DNA from: Mermis nigrescens
Lineage: Eukaryota > Nematoda > Enoplea > Mermithida > Mermithidae
Assembly (NCBI GenBank): GCA_036768485.1
Contig: JAVLUZ010000143.1
Location: forward strand, 3,219,633-3,283,632
DNA length: 64,000 nt
Direction: 5' to 3'
Made by a program: the position numbers and the translations under genes. The first letter of the stretch is position 1; the number at the start of each line of letters is the position of its first letter. Below the pieces are notes generated by a model. The model ran no database searches and had not been told where the DNA came from. It saw only the letters and a program-made list of their open reading frames with translations. This document shows, one piece after another, positions 1-11,709 of the stretch.

Positions 1-272
1 AATAAGCATAATTTTCAATCAAAATTCTGGCTTTTTATCACTTTGTAAACTATGAAATATCCAATTTTTTTCAAACTGGCAACTTTAACGAGCGAATCCT
101 AATAATAAAGCTTTGCCAGCCTCTTGAAATATCAATTTTAGCATTTGAAAAACGAAGAACGCGAAGCGGGATTAAATTAAATTCAATTTATAACTAACCA
201 TTCCGTAAATATTCATTTGCACAAGCTCTGACAATTGATCGAACATGCAACATATCTGAGTGTAGATACAAC

Positions 273-529
273 CATACATGCATGTGAGGGGGTGAAGGGG
301 TCTAGACTTCCAGAATAAAAAAATGGAAAATTCTGTGGGGAAAATGAGGCAGAATAAAAGTCAAAAACGGATGCAAATTGTAAATTTTCTTCAAAAGTGA
401 TTCAAATTGACCGAAAACTGTGTAAGCGCTTATACCAATTTTTGAGTTCATTTTGTTCCAGAAAAGCTCAATTTTATTTTCGACCCCCTAGACCGGCTGA
501 CTCCCAGATCGGCCACGCTGTGCTCGATG
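273..529. mobile_element. hAT-like MITE, family H, copy 1
   Basis: A 257-bp element flanked by a perfect 8-bp duplication GATACAAC (265-272 and 530-537). The left end begins CATACATGCATGTGAGG; the right end reads inward as CATCGAGCACAGCGTGG. It has no coding capacity. Family H copies also lie at 4847-5089 and about 26911-27175, sharing the block near GACCGGCTGACTCC. The 8-bp duplication points to the hAT superfamily; the source transposase is not seen. Confidence 0.8.
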
Positions 530-884
530 GATACAACTAAATTTATCTTACAGGTGAAATTAAGAAGAATTCGGGAAGCAAACTGAAAAAAGGAAATTCG
601 GGGTATAACACTTGAAAACGGGCAATAAAGGGCAGAAAGTTTCAAATATCGTAAAAAAACTTGCATTAGCCACTTCTCAGTGAGCTGCCTTTAAGTCTGT
701 ATTACAAAAAGCAAGGACTACCCTCTTTTATCCGGTCACTAATGATAGGACATATAGGTAGGAATAAACGTAATAAAATTAGTATTATAATATTCTGAAT
801 TGTTAATGGATTGCTTCAAAATTTGAAAAATATTGAAAACAACTGAAATCAACAATATGGGCCCTAATAATGTGCACTTATGAC

Positions 885-1667
885 TAGAGCCCGAATTTTT
901 TCGTGGAAAAAATGTCGTTTTGCATGGAAGATTATGTGGAAAAATAAGGCATTTTACGTGGAAATTTTATCAATCTCATGCATACTAGCTTGACAGAATT
1001 GATTTTATTCATTCACAAAAGCATTAAAACACATAACATTAAACATCTCGATGTTTTTAAACGCAGAACCTTGACGCCTATCACTAAGAATTCACTTGTA
1101 TCGTGAAAAAGATCGCTCACCAAAACCATATATACATACAAACAGCGTTTTTAGCCAAAATTTTGAATTTTTGTCTGACGTAAATCGATACTAAATCAGG
1201 GCTTTTGAGGCTCGATTTGAATTTTTAACAAGCAAAGCCAGACAGAATCATCAACATGATACTGACTGCTGAATAATCGTTGTTGATTGACAAAAATCAA
1301 TTTTTATGACTAAATCGCAGTATTCACATTCAATTTGAGAACAATCGATAAATATGAAATCATTTTTATATCATCGTACAAATAGACTAAGCTTAGACAC
1401 TTGTATTATTGACTTGGCAATTAGTACATATCACTTAACATGCAGATCAATATAGAAAGATGTCAAATTAAGTTTAAATTTACCAGTCTACCCAGATCAC
1501 GTAGAATTACGTAGAATTACGTAGAAAATGTTAAATGGCGTGGAATTACGTGGAAATAAAACTTATTCTACCATGCTGAAACATCGTTTTTAGACGTTCC
1601 TCATCGAGTAGATTTCGAACCAATCTTAAAAAAAGTTACGTGGATCCACTTAAACCTCCGGGCTCTA
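885..1667. mobile_element. hAT-like non-autonomous element with ACGTGGAA subterminal repeats
   Basis: A 783-bp element with terminal inverted repeats starting TAGAGCCCG at both ends and a perfect 8-bp duplication CTTATGAC (877-884 and 1668-1675). Just inside both ends are repeated ACGTGGAA / ACGTAGAATT motifs (about 895-970 and 1500-1560), a layout typical of transposase-binding repeats. No transposase frame is visible. Confidence 0.82.
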
Positions 1668-2024
1668 CTTATGACCAAAGCTACACGCAACAACATTGAT
1701 TTCGCGCCAAAATAAAACACAAAAGTGCTAATACATACATATACTATCTTTAATTAGACCGATCGTTCGACCTAACTGAGTATTTAACTATCTATTTTTC
1801 GCCAGATTCAATGAAAATTCAAGAATTTTCAACGAGCATTTATCGATCGCAAGCAGTGGTCATATGCAGCCATAAACAGCAATCCAATTCTGGCGGTGTG
1901 ATTCGGAAAAATCGCGAAAAAATGCCAAAAATTCATTTCTGAAGGTCTGTTGGATTTTCGGGGGTTCGAATTCCGGGAGGTCTAAACCCCCATATCGATG
2001 TTTGGTCATCTGTACGAGTATGTA

Positions 2025-2922
2025 CAGTGGTGTGTAAAAGTTTAGAGCCACCCTGATCAAAGAAAGCAGGAAGCTACTAGTGCTTTGCAAAGTTTGGAGC
2101 GGTCTTTGAGAAAAGCAGCGAGTTAACTTGTGAGAAGTCTCTAGACCCGTTTTTGAAGCTTAATCTGAATCTGCAAGCTTTTTCAGACTCAGTATAATAT
2201 TTATCGTGACAAATGGGATTCGAAAAGCCTTGCAGTGCGCACGAGGCGGCAATAAATTATATATCGTTTTGGCGTTTTAGGAAAATTTTGTACTCTGGAG
2301 GGCTTTCCCAATTGTCCAGTTGACATTTTCATATTTTATGTGTAATTTCGTTAAATACTTGAAGGCGTACAGCTTAAAATTTTAGAAAAAAACAGTTTCA
2401 TGCATTTCTGCGAATTTTCAATCGAAAATCAGTTATAAGGTTACCAAATGATAGATATAGTAGGATATTTTGAACCATTAAACCGATTAATCGAAGCTTC
2501 TGTGAAATTTATTGGACCTGGCACTGCCACAATATAGTGCGCAATAAAATTTTGGAAAATCATATTTTTTCCGATGAATACAACTTCAATATTTCATTGC
2601 TGAATCGGAAGAGTTTGCTTACTATCGGACTCTTGAAAATAAAAAGTTTTATGCACGAAAAAGACTTTAAGCATAGAAAATGATAGCTTTGCTCTTATGT
2701 TTGTTATTCTAGTACGCATTATAGACGAATTGATTTTACAGTTTATTCCGGCACTTTTCAATGTCTAAGGCTAAGCAGAAGACCTCTAAACCCAGAAACG
2801 ATGTTCTATAAATTAAGTTTTTTCATTTTAATGGTTTTTATCGGATAATAACATCGTAACTGCATATTTAATAGTCAATTCATATCTAACGCAGGGTGGC
2901 TCTAAACTTTTGCTCACCACTG
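2025..2922. mobile_element. Tc1/mariner-like non-autonomous element
   Basis: An 898-bp element with terminal inverted repeats of about 31 bp, differing at two positions, starting CAGTGGTG and containing AAAGTTTAGAGCCACC. TA dinucleotides flank it on both sides (2023-2024, 2923-2924), as expected for Tc1/mariner. A short frame from 2761 on the plus strand (MSKAKQKTSKPRNDVL then stop) may be a relic of a transposase N-terminus, but this is too short to prove. Confidence 0.85.
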
Positions 2923-2987
2923 TATGTACGCATATTGCGATGTTGCTGTTGAAAGAAAAAGCACTAGCTCCGTACAGTCTTTACAAT

Positions 2988-3376
2988 AATTATTATTAGA
3001 AAAATAGTACCTAGAAAAATTTTCTCCCCCGCAAAAATTTTTTTATCCCCCAGAATTGGCAATTATTTTGAAGTTCCAAGAATTTTCCTAGTGGAAAAGA
3101 CGCTTTTTAAGCGTTTTTAGCTATCTGTTTGCTCGAAAAAGTAAAATTTTCGGCGCCTCGCGCCACTAATACTCATGTTTTGACTATATTTTGTCAAATT
3201 TGTTCCGATTCTTTTGATTTTTTTGAAATCGTTTTATAGTTTTATGCCCTAGATAAAGATGGAGCATCGCCAGAAACGCTGAAAGACGATGTTTTTGACG
3301 CGTACCTACCATTTTAGACTCGAAAAAGGCACTTTATAATTTCAACCCCCTAGAATTCCCATGCTGTGCATGTATG
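2988..3376. mobile_element. hAT-like MITE, family C, copy 1
   Basis: Family C sequence (blocks TTTTGACTATATTTTGTC, GGAGCATCGCCAGAAACG, then CCCATGCTGTGCATGTATG at the right end). Two other copies are exactly 389 bp with recognisable 8-bp duplications, so the left end is placed by length; it is poorly conserved. The right end stops 8 bases from the 5' splice site of the SDR-like gene exon at 3385. Internally it carries the palindromic GGCGCCTCGCGCC module near 3152. Confidence 0.6.
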
Positions 3377-3384
3377 GCTCCTAC

Positions 3385-5554
3385 CTTCTACGTTTGTACT
3401 GCGAAACTTGTTAACGTCCGGAAACAATGCGTACGACTTGTATTCGTATAAATGAAACACGGCTTGGATATCTTCGAGCGACTGCTGAATCAAATTGGCA
3501 TCCTCCAACACACGACCATGAAACATCTTGATTGTTATATTTGGATTGCAGTGATAGTCTGAGAAAGAGAGTATAATTTGTCCCAATTCAGATAAGTTAA
3601 AAGATGAAAAAGTATTTAGAGTTCTTTAATATCGCCCAAATCTAAATTCAGTTTCACACAAGTTTGAACATCTATTGAGAACTATCACGGACAATGGACT
3701 GACAGATTGCGATAATTGCATTGATCTAACATAAAAATTATCGTAAACTGTCGGCTTACTATCGATAAAAATTCTCAGGATTTATGCCCAGACTTATGTA
3801 AGCAGAGGTACGTTTTATACGTAAGAGATATCGTCAAATAAGCATATGTATATTTATTATCAGTCCGTTAATTTTTTGTCGTTTTCTATTCAATTTTATC
3901 GGTAAAAGATTATGCCAATTCCAAACTAGATGAATTATAGTGATGGTTGCATGACAGACAACTTATGAAACGGATCAACACAGATAAATTGTCAAAACAT
4001 GATGCTTGACTACACGTGTCTTGAAAAAATTAAAGGTAAATAACGCATATGATAAATAAGCATATGTATATTTATTATCATCCATGTTGTACATCATCAT
4101 CAAGAAAAAATAAACGCTTTTTACAAAGTTGTGCAACTATATTTCCTCGATTTATCAAGACCTGAACAAAGAACAAGAAATCGAACAGAAACTAGTGAGC
4201 AGAAAATTATAGACATATAACAATTAAAATGATCGGGTCGATTTGGGAGACAATAGTTTTTTACAAAACCTTGTGCATGGAACTACAATATTTCTGAATC
4301 AATGTGGTAGACGTGCAAGATGTACAACATGGATGACACATTCTCAGACTAATGTTTGAATTGCATTTGCTGGTCACGAACAAATGTAATAGACGTGCAA
4401 ACAAAAAACAGTGCTATGCTAGCTAACCGAAACATTAACAATGCTGTTTCCGTGCGACCCCAGGATTAAATTTTTGGCCTTTTCTTGCGATTTTTACCGA
4501 TTTGCTCCAGCCAGACCTTCAAAATTCGTCTGCTGCCCACGTATGATTTACCCCGAGAAAGGCTGCTGAGCCGAACCCTTTGCAAAATGCTGCCGAACTA
4601 CGACACAATTTTTAAATTTCTGCAAGAATCTATGGTAAGCGTTTTCAAGAGATTTTTGGGCTTAAAAGCCGCGCCGAATGGGCATATTTTGACTTAAATT
4701 GCTCAATTTCATGCAACTGAAATCTTTTGGAAACTTGTGTTTCCTGTTCTATTTTCTTAAATGTGTTTAAAGTATGTACTCGTTACGTTCTGAAACTAAA
4801 AAGGTAGTTTAAGAAAAACTTTGGGGCTGGTGTGGTAATTGGTGACCAGACATGCATTGGAAATTTCCTTGAGAAAATGAGGCAAAATGAAGGCTTAAAC
4901 GGATGAAAATTGAAAAAGTTCTTCAAAAGTGCTTTAAATTGACCAGAAATTGTGTAATAACGTACTTTTAACGCTATTTTAGCGCTTATATCAGTTTTGG
5001 AGGCCATTATCGCCTCAGATGAAGCTCAAGTTTTGACCATCCAGACCAGCTGACCCCTCCCCTTAGATCGACCATGCTATGCATCTAGGCTGGTGACATT
5101 CCCCATTTCGCGTGTGTACGTCTTTGTAAAAAATGAGGAAAAGTAAAAATATTCAAGCCTCAAACATCAATTTATGTAGTGGGATAAACTTAACTTGAAT
5201 TATATTAGGTTTTTTTCATAAATTTTTTATCTTTTCAAGAAAAAACCTTTTTTAGAGGTTATATTAATCCCTTATTAGCTAATTACTCGTACATTACTTT
5301 TTGGCTATGAGACGCATCTAGCGGAGAGTCAGCTTTAACAAAGATTTTCGGCTTTAACTTGAGAATTAATTCTGACATCTTTTACAAAACTATTGGTTAC
5401 CCAGCAATTTGACATAATCTTCGTCATCTAAAATATGTATTCGCTTTAAATCCGGCATATTTTCCAATAGTTCTTGAATTAGGTGTTGACCAAGGAATTT
5501 TGACGCACCAACTATTAACACATTTTGAATTGAGCCTTGCCGGGGACACAGCAT
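3385..5554 (-). CDS. 3-beta-HSD-like extended SDR (NAD-dependent epimerase/dehydrogenase family), 5' exons
   Basis: Two joined exons are visible. Exon 1 (about 5554-5400) starts MLCPRQGSIQ and carries a Rossmann dinucleotide-binding motif VLIVGASKFLGQHL followed by IHILDDED, like the VTGxxGFLGQ...VLD pattern of 3-beta-hydroxysteroid dehydrogenases. It ends at a GTAACC donor. Exon 2 (3558-3385) follows a TCTCTTTCTCAG acceptor in matching phase. It contains the acidic-turn region FHGRVLEDANLIQQSL, then DIQAVFHL and TNVEG, matching the GDI.D...VVFH...NVKGT spacing of the family. It ends at a GTAGGAGC donor. The middle glycine of the Rossmann motif is replaced by K, so cofactor binding may be altered. 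The catalytic YxxxK exon was not found and should lie left of the window or in sequence I cannot recognise. The intron is about 1.84 kb. The start codon is the first plausible ATG; the frame stays open upstream, so an earlier exon is possible. Confidence 0.68.
3640..3830. repeat. Dispersed repeat, family K (copies here and near 12003-12170)
   Basis: Both copies share blocks such as CGACAGATTACGATAATTG / GACAGATTGCGATAATTG, a GTCGGCT segment and a terminal TTTCACACAAGTTTG. They lie in intron 1 of the SDR-like gene and in an empty interval. No target duplication was identified, so the element class is unknown. Confidence 0.5.
4847..5089. mobile_element. hAT-like MITE, family H, copy 2
   Basis: A 243-bp element inside intron 1 of the SDR-like gene. 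The flanking duplication is TTGGTGAC / CTGGTGAC (4839-4846, 5090-5097; 7 of 8). The left end starts CAGACATGCATTGG and the right end reads inward CTAGATGCATAGCATGG. It shares the CCAGACCAGCTGACCCC region with copy 1. Confidence 0.75.
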
Positions 5555-6113
5555 TATGAAAACAATCACGTTTAGAAAGCGAATAAATGGCGCACGGTGA
5601 TAGAACCTGGTAATCTAAATTTTGACAAAATGTGGGTACTACGGTTAACCATACAAGTACTTGTCAGACGATAAATCATTTGCAGCAATTTGAATAGCAT
5701 GCTAGCAAGCATAAAACCATAATGTTTTATTCCAGGGTAAATGCGAACAAGTTTGATCATTAGGATGCATAGTCGTTCGCTAGGAGAAAAATATCTATCG
5801 AATCCATGAACGAGATTGGCCAATATTCGACATCGCTGTGATTGTGAAACAATACGCTTTTTTTCTATAGTCCACATATTGGGCAACCTTCGAAATTATC
5901 CAGATAGTAAGTTGACATTTTCCAAAAAATGCATTGAGCTGATGCATAATAATTACGTTAAACTGTTATTAAAATTCTTAAAATTCATGCCCAAAGTTGC
6001 GTGAAACAGATTTAGAGGTATGTATGTAGCAGATGATAATAAATGGAAGGATTAGTAAGAGGAATTAGGAATAAGTCTGACAAGGTCACGCAAACCTTAA
6101 ATTAAAAAAACTT

Positions 6114-6199
6114 AGCAAATGGGGCGCTTCGCTGCCCCATTTGCTAGAGCAATCTTTTTTTGCAAATGGGTCGCTCCGCTCTCCATTTGCAAAAAAGAC
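6114..6199. repeat. Two adjacent perfect hairpins
   Basis: Hairpin 1 (6114-6145) has a 12-bp perfect stem AGCAAATGGGGC around the loop GCTTCGCT. Hairpin 2 (about 6157-6199) has stem TTTTTTGCAAATGG around a GTCGCTCCGCTCT loop. Both loops resemble the core of the palindromic module found in the MITEs. No element boundaries were found. The surrounding stretch, 5600-7280, holds nothing else I can identify. Confidence 0.6.
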
Positions 6200-7387
6200 G
6201 GATATGTACATCACATGACCAATACGCCAAAACTTGTCTAGAAATTCATATGCCTTATTTGTTGTTGTCTTATAGTTTTGTACTTTTTTCTCCCACTCTG
6301 TAATATCCATTGTTTGGCACTCTGACAATAAATGTTAAAATATAATTAAAGAGCGCTACTCAGAAATTATCAATTTCTCCAAGGTTGCCTTCGCTCTGCA
6401 AATTAAATTAGTTGTAATGTAAGTCACCTTGTTCACCAAAATGTCACAATTTCAGCTAAGTTGATTTCGTTGGTCATTCCACAGCGACTGATTTTATTTT
6501 GCTCTCTTATTAATCTTTTTGATTCCCTTTTCTGCTCGCGTGACAATTAGAGGGCATTGTAAACCTCAATTTGTAAACAAACGCTAAAAGTTCCACATAA
6601 AATTAGCTGCTGGAAGCAGAGATATTTAACATCGTATTTAGCATTTTTAAAAGCCATGCGCTTGCTGCTTTCCGTTTGTTTACATTGAATCGTAAGCATG
6701 TTGGTTAACATTATTCAAAAGAATATTTATGATTTGATATCCTGCTTTGCTGTGAGCTCTTCCCCAATGTGGAATCATGCTTTTCGAAATCTTCCGCGAT
6801 TTCCTGTTAAACCGTCCCCTTCGTAATTTACGGCGCCAGATCGTGCACTTTGAGTAGTCAATTCAGAATTGCACATCCAATAAACTTCAGGGGCCAAATT
6901 TGGGAAGTAACACTCACTGTGTACTTCTGCAAGAAGATAAAAATTCAAAATTTTGCGTTATGGATAGGGTATGTTTGGGCTCCTGTATCTCAAAAACCAC
7001 TCGGTGAATTTTCTTTAAATACTACAGCAAGGTCAGTATCATCACTAACATATAGCCGAAATTTAAATAAAATTTATTCGTTGCTATCTGAGATATTACG
7101 GAAAAATACACTTCTGAAAACGTTTTTCTCACGGTTTTTCGTCAGTTTACACTGCGGTGTAAAGTGGTTTACACCAGTCAATAACGCATTGAAAGTTGGT
7201 ATAAGGTGGCGTTAAAAATTTGCCCTACGACAATTACATAAATTGCAAGAGCCTCCAAAACTTTTTATGACGATGTAAAAGATTCATTTGCACCAATAAA
7301 TTTCTTGAAATGTGGAAGAGCAAGTCAGCTGGGCATCGGTTTTAGAGACCTTAGCACAACTGTGCATAAAGGTAGGTAGGTAGGTAC

Positions 7388-7620
7388 CACACATGGGCGT
7401 GGGGGTTGGGGGAGTATGCACCCCCAGAAGTTGGAATATCCCCCCACAATTCAATTCTTGAAATTTTTTTGCTTTTTTAGCGATTTTTTGATGCCATTGG
7501 ATAGTGCCTAATGAGAAACGTCGAAAAATTGTGTTTTTTGCCATACGACCACTTTTAAGACCATTTTTGTCCTTTAAAATTTTCTTAACTCCCCCAGAAT
7601 TTCGGTGCTGCCCACCTATG
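7388..7620. mobile_element. hAT-like MITE, family B, copy 1
   Basis: A 233-bp element with a perfect 8-bp duplication GTAGGTAC (7380-7387, 7621-7628). Left end CACACATGGGCGTGGGGG; right end reads inward CATAGGTGGGCAGCACC. A run of C/G next to both ends and a middle block GATGCCATTGGATAGTGC define the family. Any open frame through it is incidental, because the same frame recurs in other copies. Confidence 0.85.
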
Positions 7621-8814
7621 GTAGGTACCCGTATAAAAATAGAGAAGGTAGGTAGATATGTACATAGGTAAGGTACCACCTATATATAAGTATAGTGTAT
7701 TTTGATAATGCTGGCAACCTACATATGTACATCATAGGTAGCGCGATACTTGGCCATCCTTGCACACATCTGGGAGGTGCGGTTTTTTTAATCGATGGAT
7801 AATTAAAAAATTCGATGCCCGTCCTTTTTTGTTTACACTCAATACCGAGTTAGCAATGAGTGTGTAAAGTGTAAACCGAAAAATCAAATAATTTGCGGAG
7901 GGCCAATTTTTTTAAATGTTGCCCCGAGCTGTAGATTACGAATCTGACCTTAAAATTTCTTTACACTCAATGGTTGTTGCATAAAAATGTAAAGTGTACG
8001 GGTTTTTTACTCTTTGCTTGTTTTCAGCTTATCTAACTCAATTTTGGTTTTTGTGCAGTCCAATTGGTTTTATAATGTAGAGGGTCACAAAATCTCGAAT
8101 AGCAATTTTTTTCTCTTTTAACGCAATATTGTGTAAAGTAGACGGTTTTTTACTGTTTTCATGTGCAGAAGCATATCTAACTCATTTTTACATTCTATGC
8201 AGTCTGATTGGTTTTAAAAGGTAGACAGTTATAAAATCTAGGGAAGTGTTTTTAATTTTTTTCGAAAAAATAATATTTTCAAATTTAGAGGCGGTTTACT
8301 GTAAAGAGTCTGGGACAAAAAAATGTTTTTTCCTGCCATATTCTCCACTTAGTAGACATAACGTGGTAATTATCTTTAAAATGTGCCTCGTCCTAAGCGC
8401 TACACGGCAAAATTTATTTTGTTTCTTTACAATCAATTTTGCGTTATTAGTGCAGGTGTAAACTTTACACTAAAAAAATTTTTTCCGTTCAGAGCATCGT
8501 GGATGATGAATTTTTTAAAAAAATTTTCTCCGTAAGGTCAGAATAACGAATTTGACCTTTAAACTTTTCTACAGCCAGTGTTTGTTGAGATGTGAAGAGG
8601 TGAACTTTGAATTTTACCTACATCTATTTTCTAATGCCGATAGATAACTTCGTATTGCATATTGTTTGATCAGATTTTTCTTATTTCAGAGGTTTTTGAC
8701 TCGTCTTTAATGAATAATTATTTTTATTATCATAAATGCACTATTCTTGAATTTTAGTAGAATGATGATAATTTTCCAATTATTGAATAAGTATTAAAAT
8801 TAGCCGATATGTCG

Positions 8815-8898
8815 AGTTGGCGCAGTGGCTTACGCATCCGTTCTCGCATGCAGATTCAGAAAAAGACTAATGGGTTCGAATCTTCTGAATGCTGACCT
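8815..8898 (+). other. tRNA-like sequence with A and B boxes (pseudogene or SINE head)
   Basis: GTTGGCGCAGTGGCTTACGC resembles a Pol III A box and GGGTTCGAATC a B box, and TTTTTT follows near 8897. The acceptor and T stems do not pair properly, so this is not a working tRNA. It is more likely a tRNA-derived relic. Confidence 0.5.
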
Positions 8899-10428
8899 TT
8901 TTTCATTTTTTTAAATTCTTCTGGCAAAACAATGCACTTCATTTGACTTATTCATCTATTTATGTTCTGCAGCTGACACTTTTTGTTTTTTGAATTTTGC
9001 CTTAGTTCTCGAATGGGAGTGTAAAGAGCGCGAAAATCTGGGGGTAAAAAGACACATTCTAGTCGAGTTTTCGACTTGTTTATGCCTGTCAACAGCTCCG
9101 GTTATGAGATTTAAGAAATTTTTTCTGACAGAAATGTACTACGGATCAAGGGCTATCCTGTGCTTGCCAGCAAACTTTTCTACAATCAATACGCAATTAG
9201 TACCAGGGATTTAAACTTTACACTCTAGTGGATGAGTAAAAAAACAGATTTTGTACGAGATTTCTCTGCCAACATTTTCGGCTATGAGTTTGGATAAATT
9301 GAATAAAATAGAAATAAGGTAACTTCTAAGGGCTACACATCGAAGCAAGCCGCGTTCAAAAAAACATAATATTGTATATTTATGGGGGGTGTAAAGTTCG
9401 AAATCTGAGGTGTAAAATGGGCGAAAAAACAGGTTTTTTCCGTATTTTGATTGGTAAATCATATCAAATATTTTGCGGAACATAAGTTTGGCACATACAA
9501 ACGTACTGCAATCAAAGGGCTACAAACTGGCCCGAACCGAATTTTTTAAAGTTTACAATGTGGTGGACAATGGAAAATACAGGTTTGTCCATTTTTTTGT
9601 TTGCCACTTTCTCTGTTCAGAAGTCGGGCGAGGTCGAATTGGATAAAAATAAAGTACTTTCTAAGGGGTACGCGTCACAGCGAATTGCGTTTGTTTACAT
9701 CAATATTTAGCTTTTTCGGTAAATGTAAAGTCAAAAAAATGGGGGAGTTTAACGTGTTTCTGCCTTGTTCTTTCTGCCAAGTTCTGGGTTATGAGTCTGG
9801 ACATAATCTCAAGTCTAAAAATTAACCAGAAACCAAATGTGATACGCCAGTTTGTTTGCACTCAACAGTGCTGTAAAGTGGTGTACATCTGATATTTATT
9901 TGTCCTCGGTCCATTGTGTTGACTTAATTTTTTCATAAATTTTGATCGTAATATCACAGTAATATCAGAATTACGAATCCGACTGAAATTTTCTTTACAC
10001 TCTGTGGTTGTGTAAAGTTTACACTGCATATTAACTTTAGTTCTAGAGCCTTGCGGAAGTTTAATTTTTTTAAAAATGTTCTACGTAAAATCAGAATTGG
10101 GAATCTGACTGTTAGTTTTCTCCACACCTAGTAGTTATGTAAAGTTCGCACTATTCCATTTGTTGTTAATGTGTAGTTTAAACTACAAATTTATTTTACT
10201 TCCAAATCTGAGCGTTAGTGTTCCTTACACTTGATATTTGCGTAAAGTTTATGCTGGAAAACTTTGATCTGTTTAAATAATGTAAGGTTGTCTTGTTTAA
10301 AAAGGATAATGCTGATGTTAAAAACAATATTGTTTTCCGCGTTCTTGGACTGCTGTCATTATTGTGGTATGCTACTGTATGTGTTTACTGATTGATGTAC
10401 TCAAATCATGCTAATTAAAAGTAGGGTA

Positions 10429-11178
10429 CTAGCAAAGAAAAATGATCCGATGGAACAAAAAAGATGAATATACTTGGAATGTGGATTATTAAGGATGTAA
10501 AAGGAGGGGACTAGGAAAAATCTACCTAAAGTCACAAAATCTGCTGAAAATCATACTTTCTCTAAGCAACGCGAAAAATCGAAGTGTATTCTGCGGCCTC
10601 TAAAAAAGGTCTTTTTTAAATAATGTTCAAAGTTTCAGATAAGAGTGTATAAACGAAATCTGTAATGTTTTTTTTAAATTGCTGGCAAGTAGCAACGCTG
10701 ACTAGCTTCGCATCCTGATCGATAGAAAACTAAGTGGTATTGTATTTAAAGTTGTTTTATTTTGTTTTGAGCATTAAAGCAAGCAAAGCAGGAGCCGATT
10801 GATTAGTGCACAAAACCCTAAGGGAATGCTAGTGTACCTACATTCAGTCTGTTTCAAGTCAACTTAAGTGTTTCCTACTGTTTTAAACCATTCATTCAAT
10901 TGGCTTAGAAAGACTGTTAGTTTACTCAACACCATTTCCCATAGCTACTGCGTAGCTAATGCGCTGCTTTTTCAATCATTTTATGGTTAAATATTTATTT
11001 TAATCTGTAAGCCGCAGAATATACTTCGATTTTTCCGTTGCTTAGAGAAAGTATGATTTTTAGCAGATTTTGCGACTTTTGGTAGATTTTTCCTAGTCCC
11101 CTCCTTTTACATCCTTAATAATCCACATTCCAAGTATATTCATCTTTTTTGTTCCATCGGAGCATTTTTCTTTGCTAG
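10429..11178. mobile_element. TA-flanked element with ~168-bp terminal inverted repeats
   Basis: Arms 10429-10597 and 11011-11178 are near-perfect inverted repeats starting CTAGCAAAGAAAAATG, with TA on both outer sides (10427-10428, 11179-11180). Length is 750 bp, with no transposase frame. The long arms and TA target suggest a mariner/Tc1-type foldback element. Confidence 0.82.
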
Positions 11179-11190
11179 TATATACATATT

Positions 11191-11709
11191 CAGTGGCGGA
11201 TCTAGGATTTTCCTAAGGGGGAGGGTGGGGCGATACCCTAACTTCTCCAAAAACAGGTTCAAAAATTTGCTCTTCAGATAAGAAATAGCGTTTTCGGCGT
11301 TTTACATTGTCTACTTTGTTTAAGGTCACTTTTGACGCAACATTTTTTCGGAAAATGTTAAAATTTTCGACAATTTTGTGCAAAAAAATCATTGAATTTC
11401 TTTGACTTTAGCGAAAATCCGGCGGGAAAATTTGTGGAATTCAGGCTGAAGGACGTTTAGAAGCTTGATTTATTGTTCGATTTTCTCTGCTCTCGAAGCT
11501 ATACATGAGCAAAAAATGGCTTCCAGATCGTAAAGAAAGAAAACAAATGATGTCATCAAAAGGTATTATCCGGCGCGAAGCGCCTGGAAATTTTGAGGAA
11601 TTATGATCTCTGACGGCCAAAATCATTGCAAATTTCATATCTATTCTTTATCTCGCCAAATATTTTTGGCCAATGAGGGAGGAGCGGCCGCCCCCTTGAA
11701 TCCGCCCTG
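11191..11709. mobile_element. hAT-like MITE, family P, intact copy
   Basis: A 519-bp element with an 8-bp duplication TACATATT / TACATATA (11183-11190, 11710-11717). Ends are CAGTGGCGGATCTAGG and, reading inward from the right, CAGGGCGGATTCAAGG. It carries the palindrome GGCGCGAAGCGCC near 11572. It is the unbroken reference for the interrupted copy at 24979-28772. The next stretch, 11718-13130, holds only a family K repeat and one fragment of a foldback end. Confidence 0.85.

Larger units (their letters stand above)
7100..10260. repeat. Degenerate repeat field rich in TTTACACT / TGTAAAGT
   Basis: Over about 3 kb the motif pair TTTACACTCAAT and GTGTAAAGT recurs. A longer unit, roughly CAGAATTACGAATCTGACC followed by a TTTACAC...TGTAAAGT hairpin, can be matched near 7930, 8540, 9965, 10090 and 10200. 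Copies are diverged and irregularly spaced. MITE 7388-7620 and a tRNA-like sequence near 8815 lie within it. No gene is visible. Confidence 0.5.

Noticed and set aside
7284..7679. 131-residue minus-strand frame
   Set aside because: It crosses a family B MITE and both target duplications; the same partial frame appears in other MITE copies.
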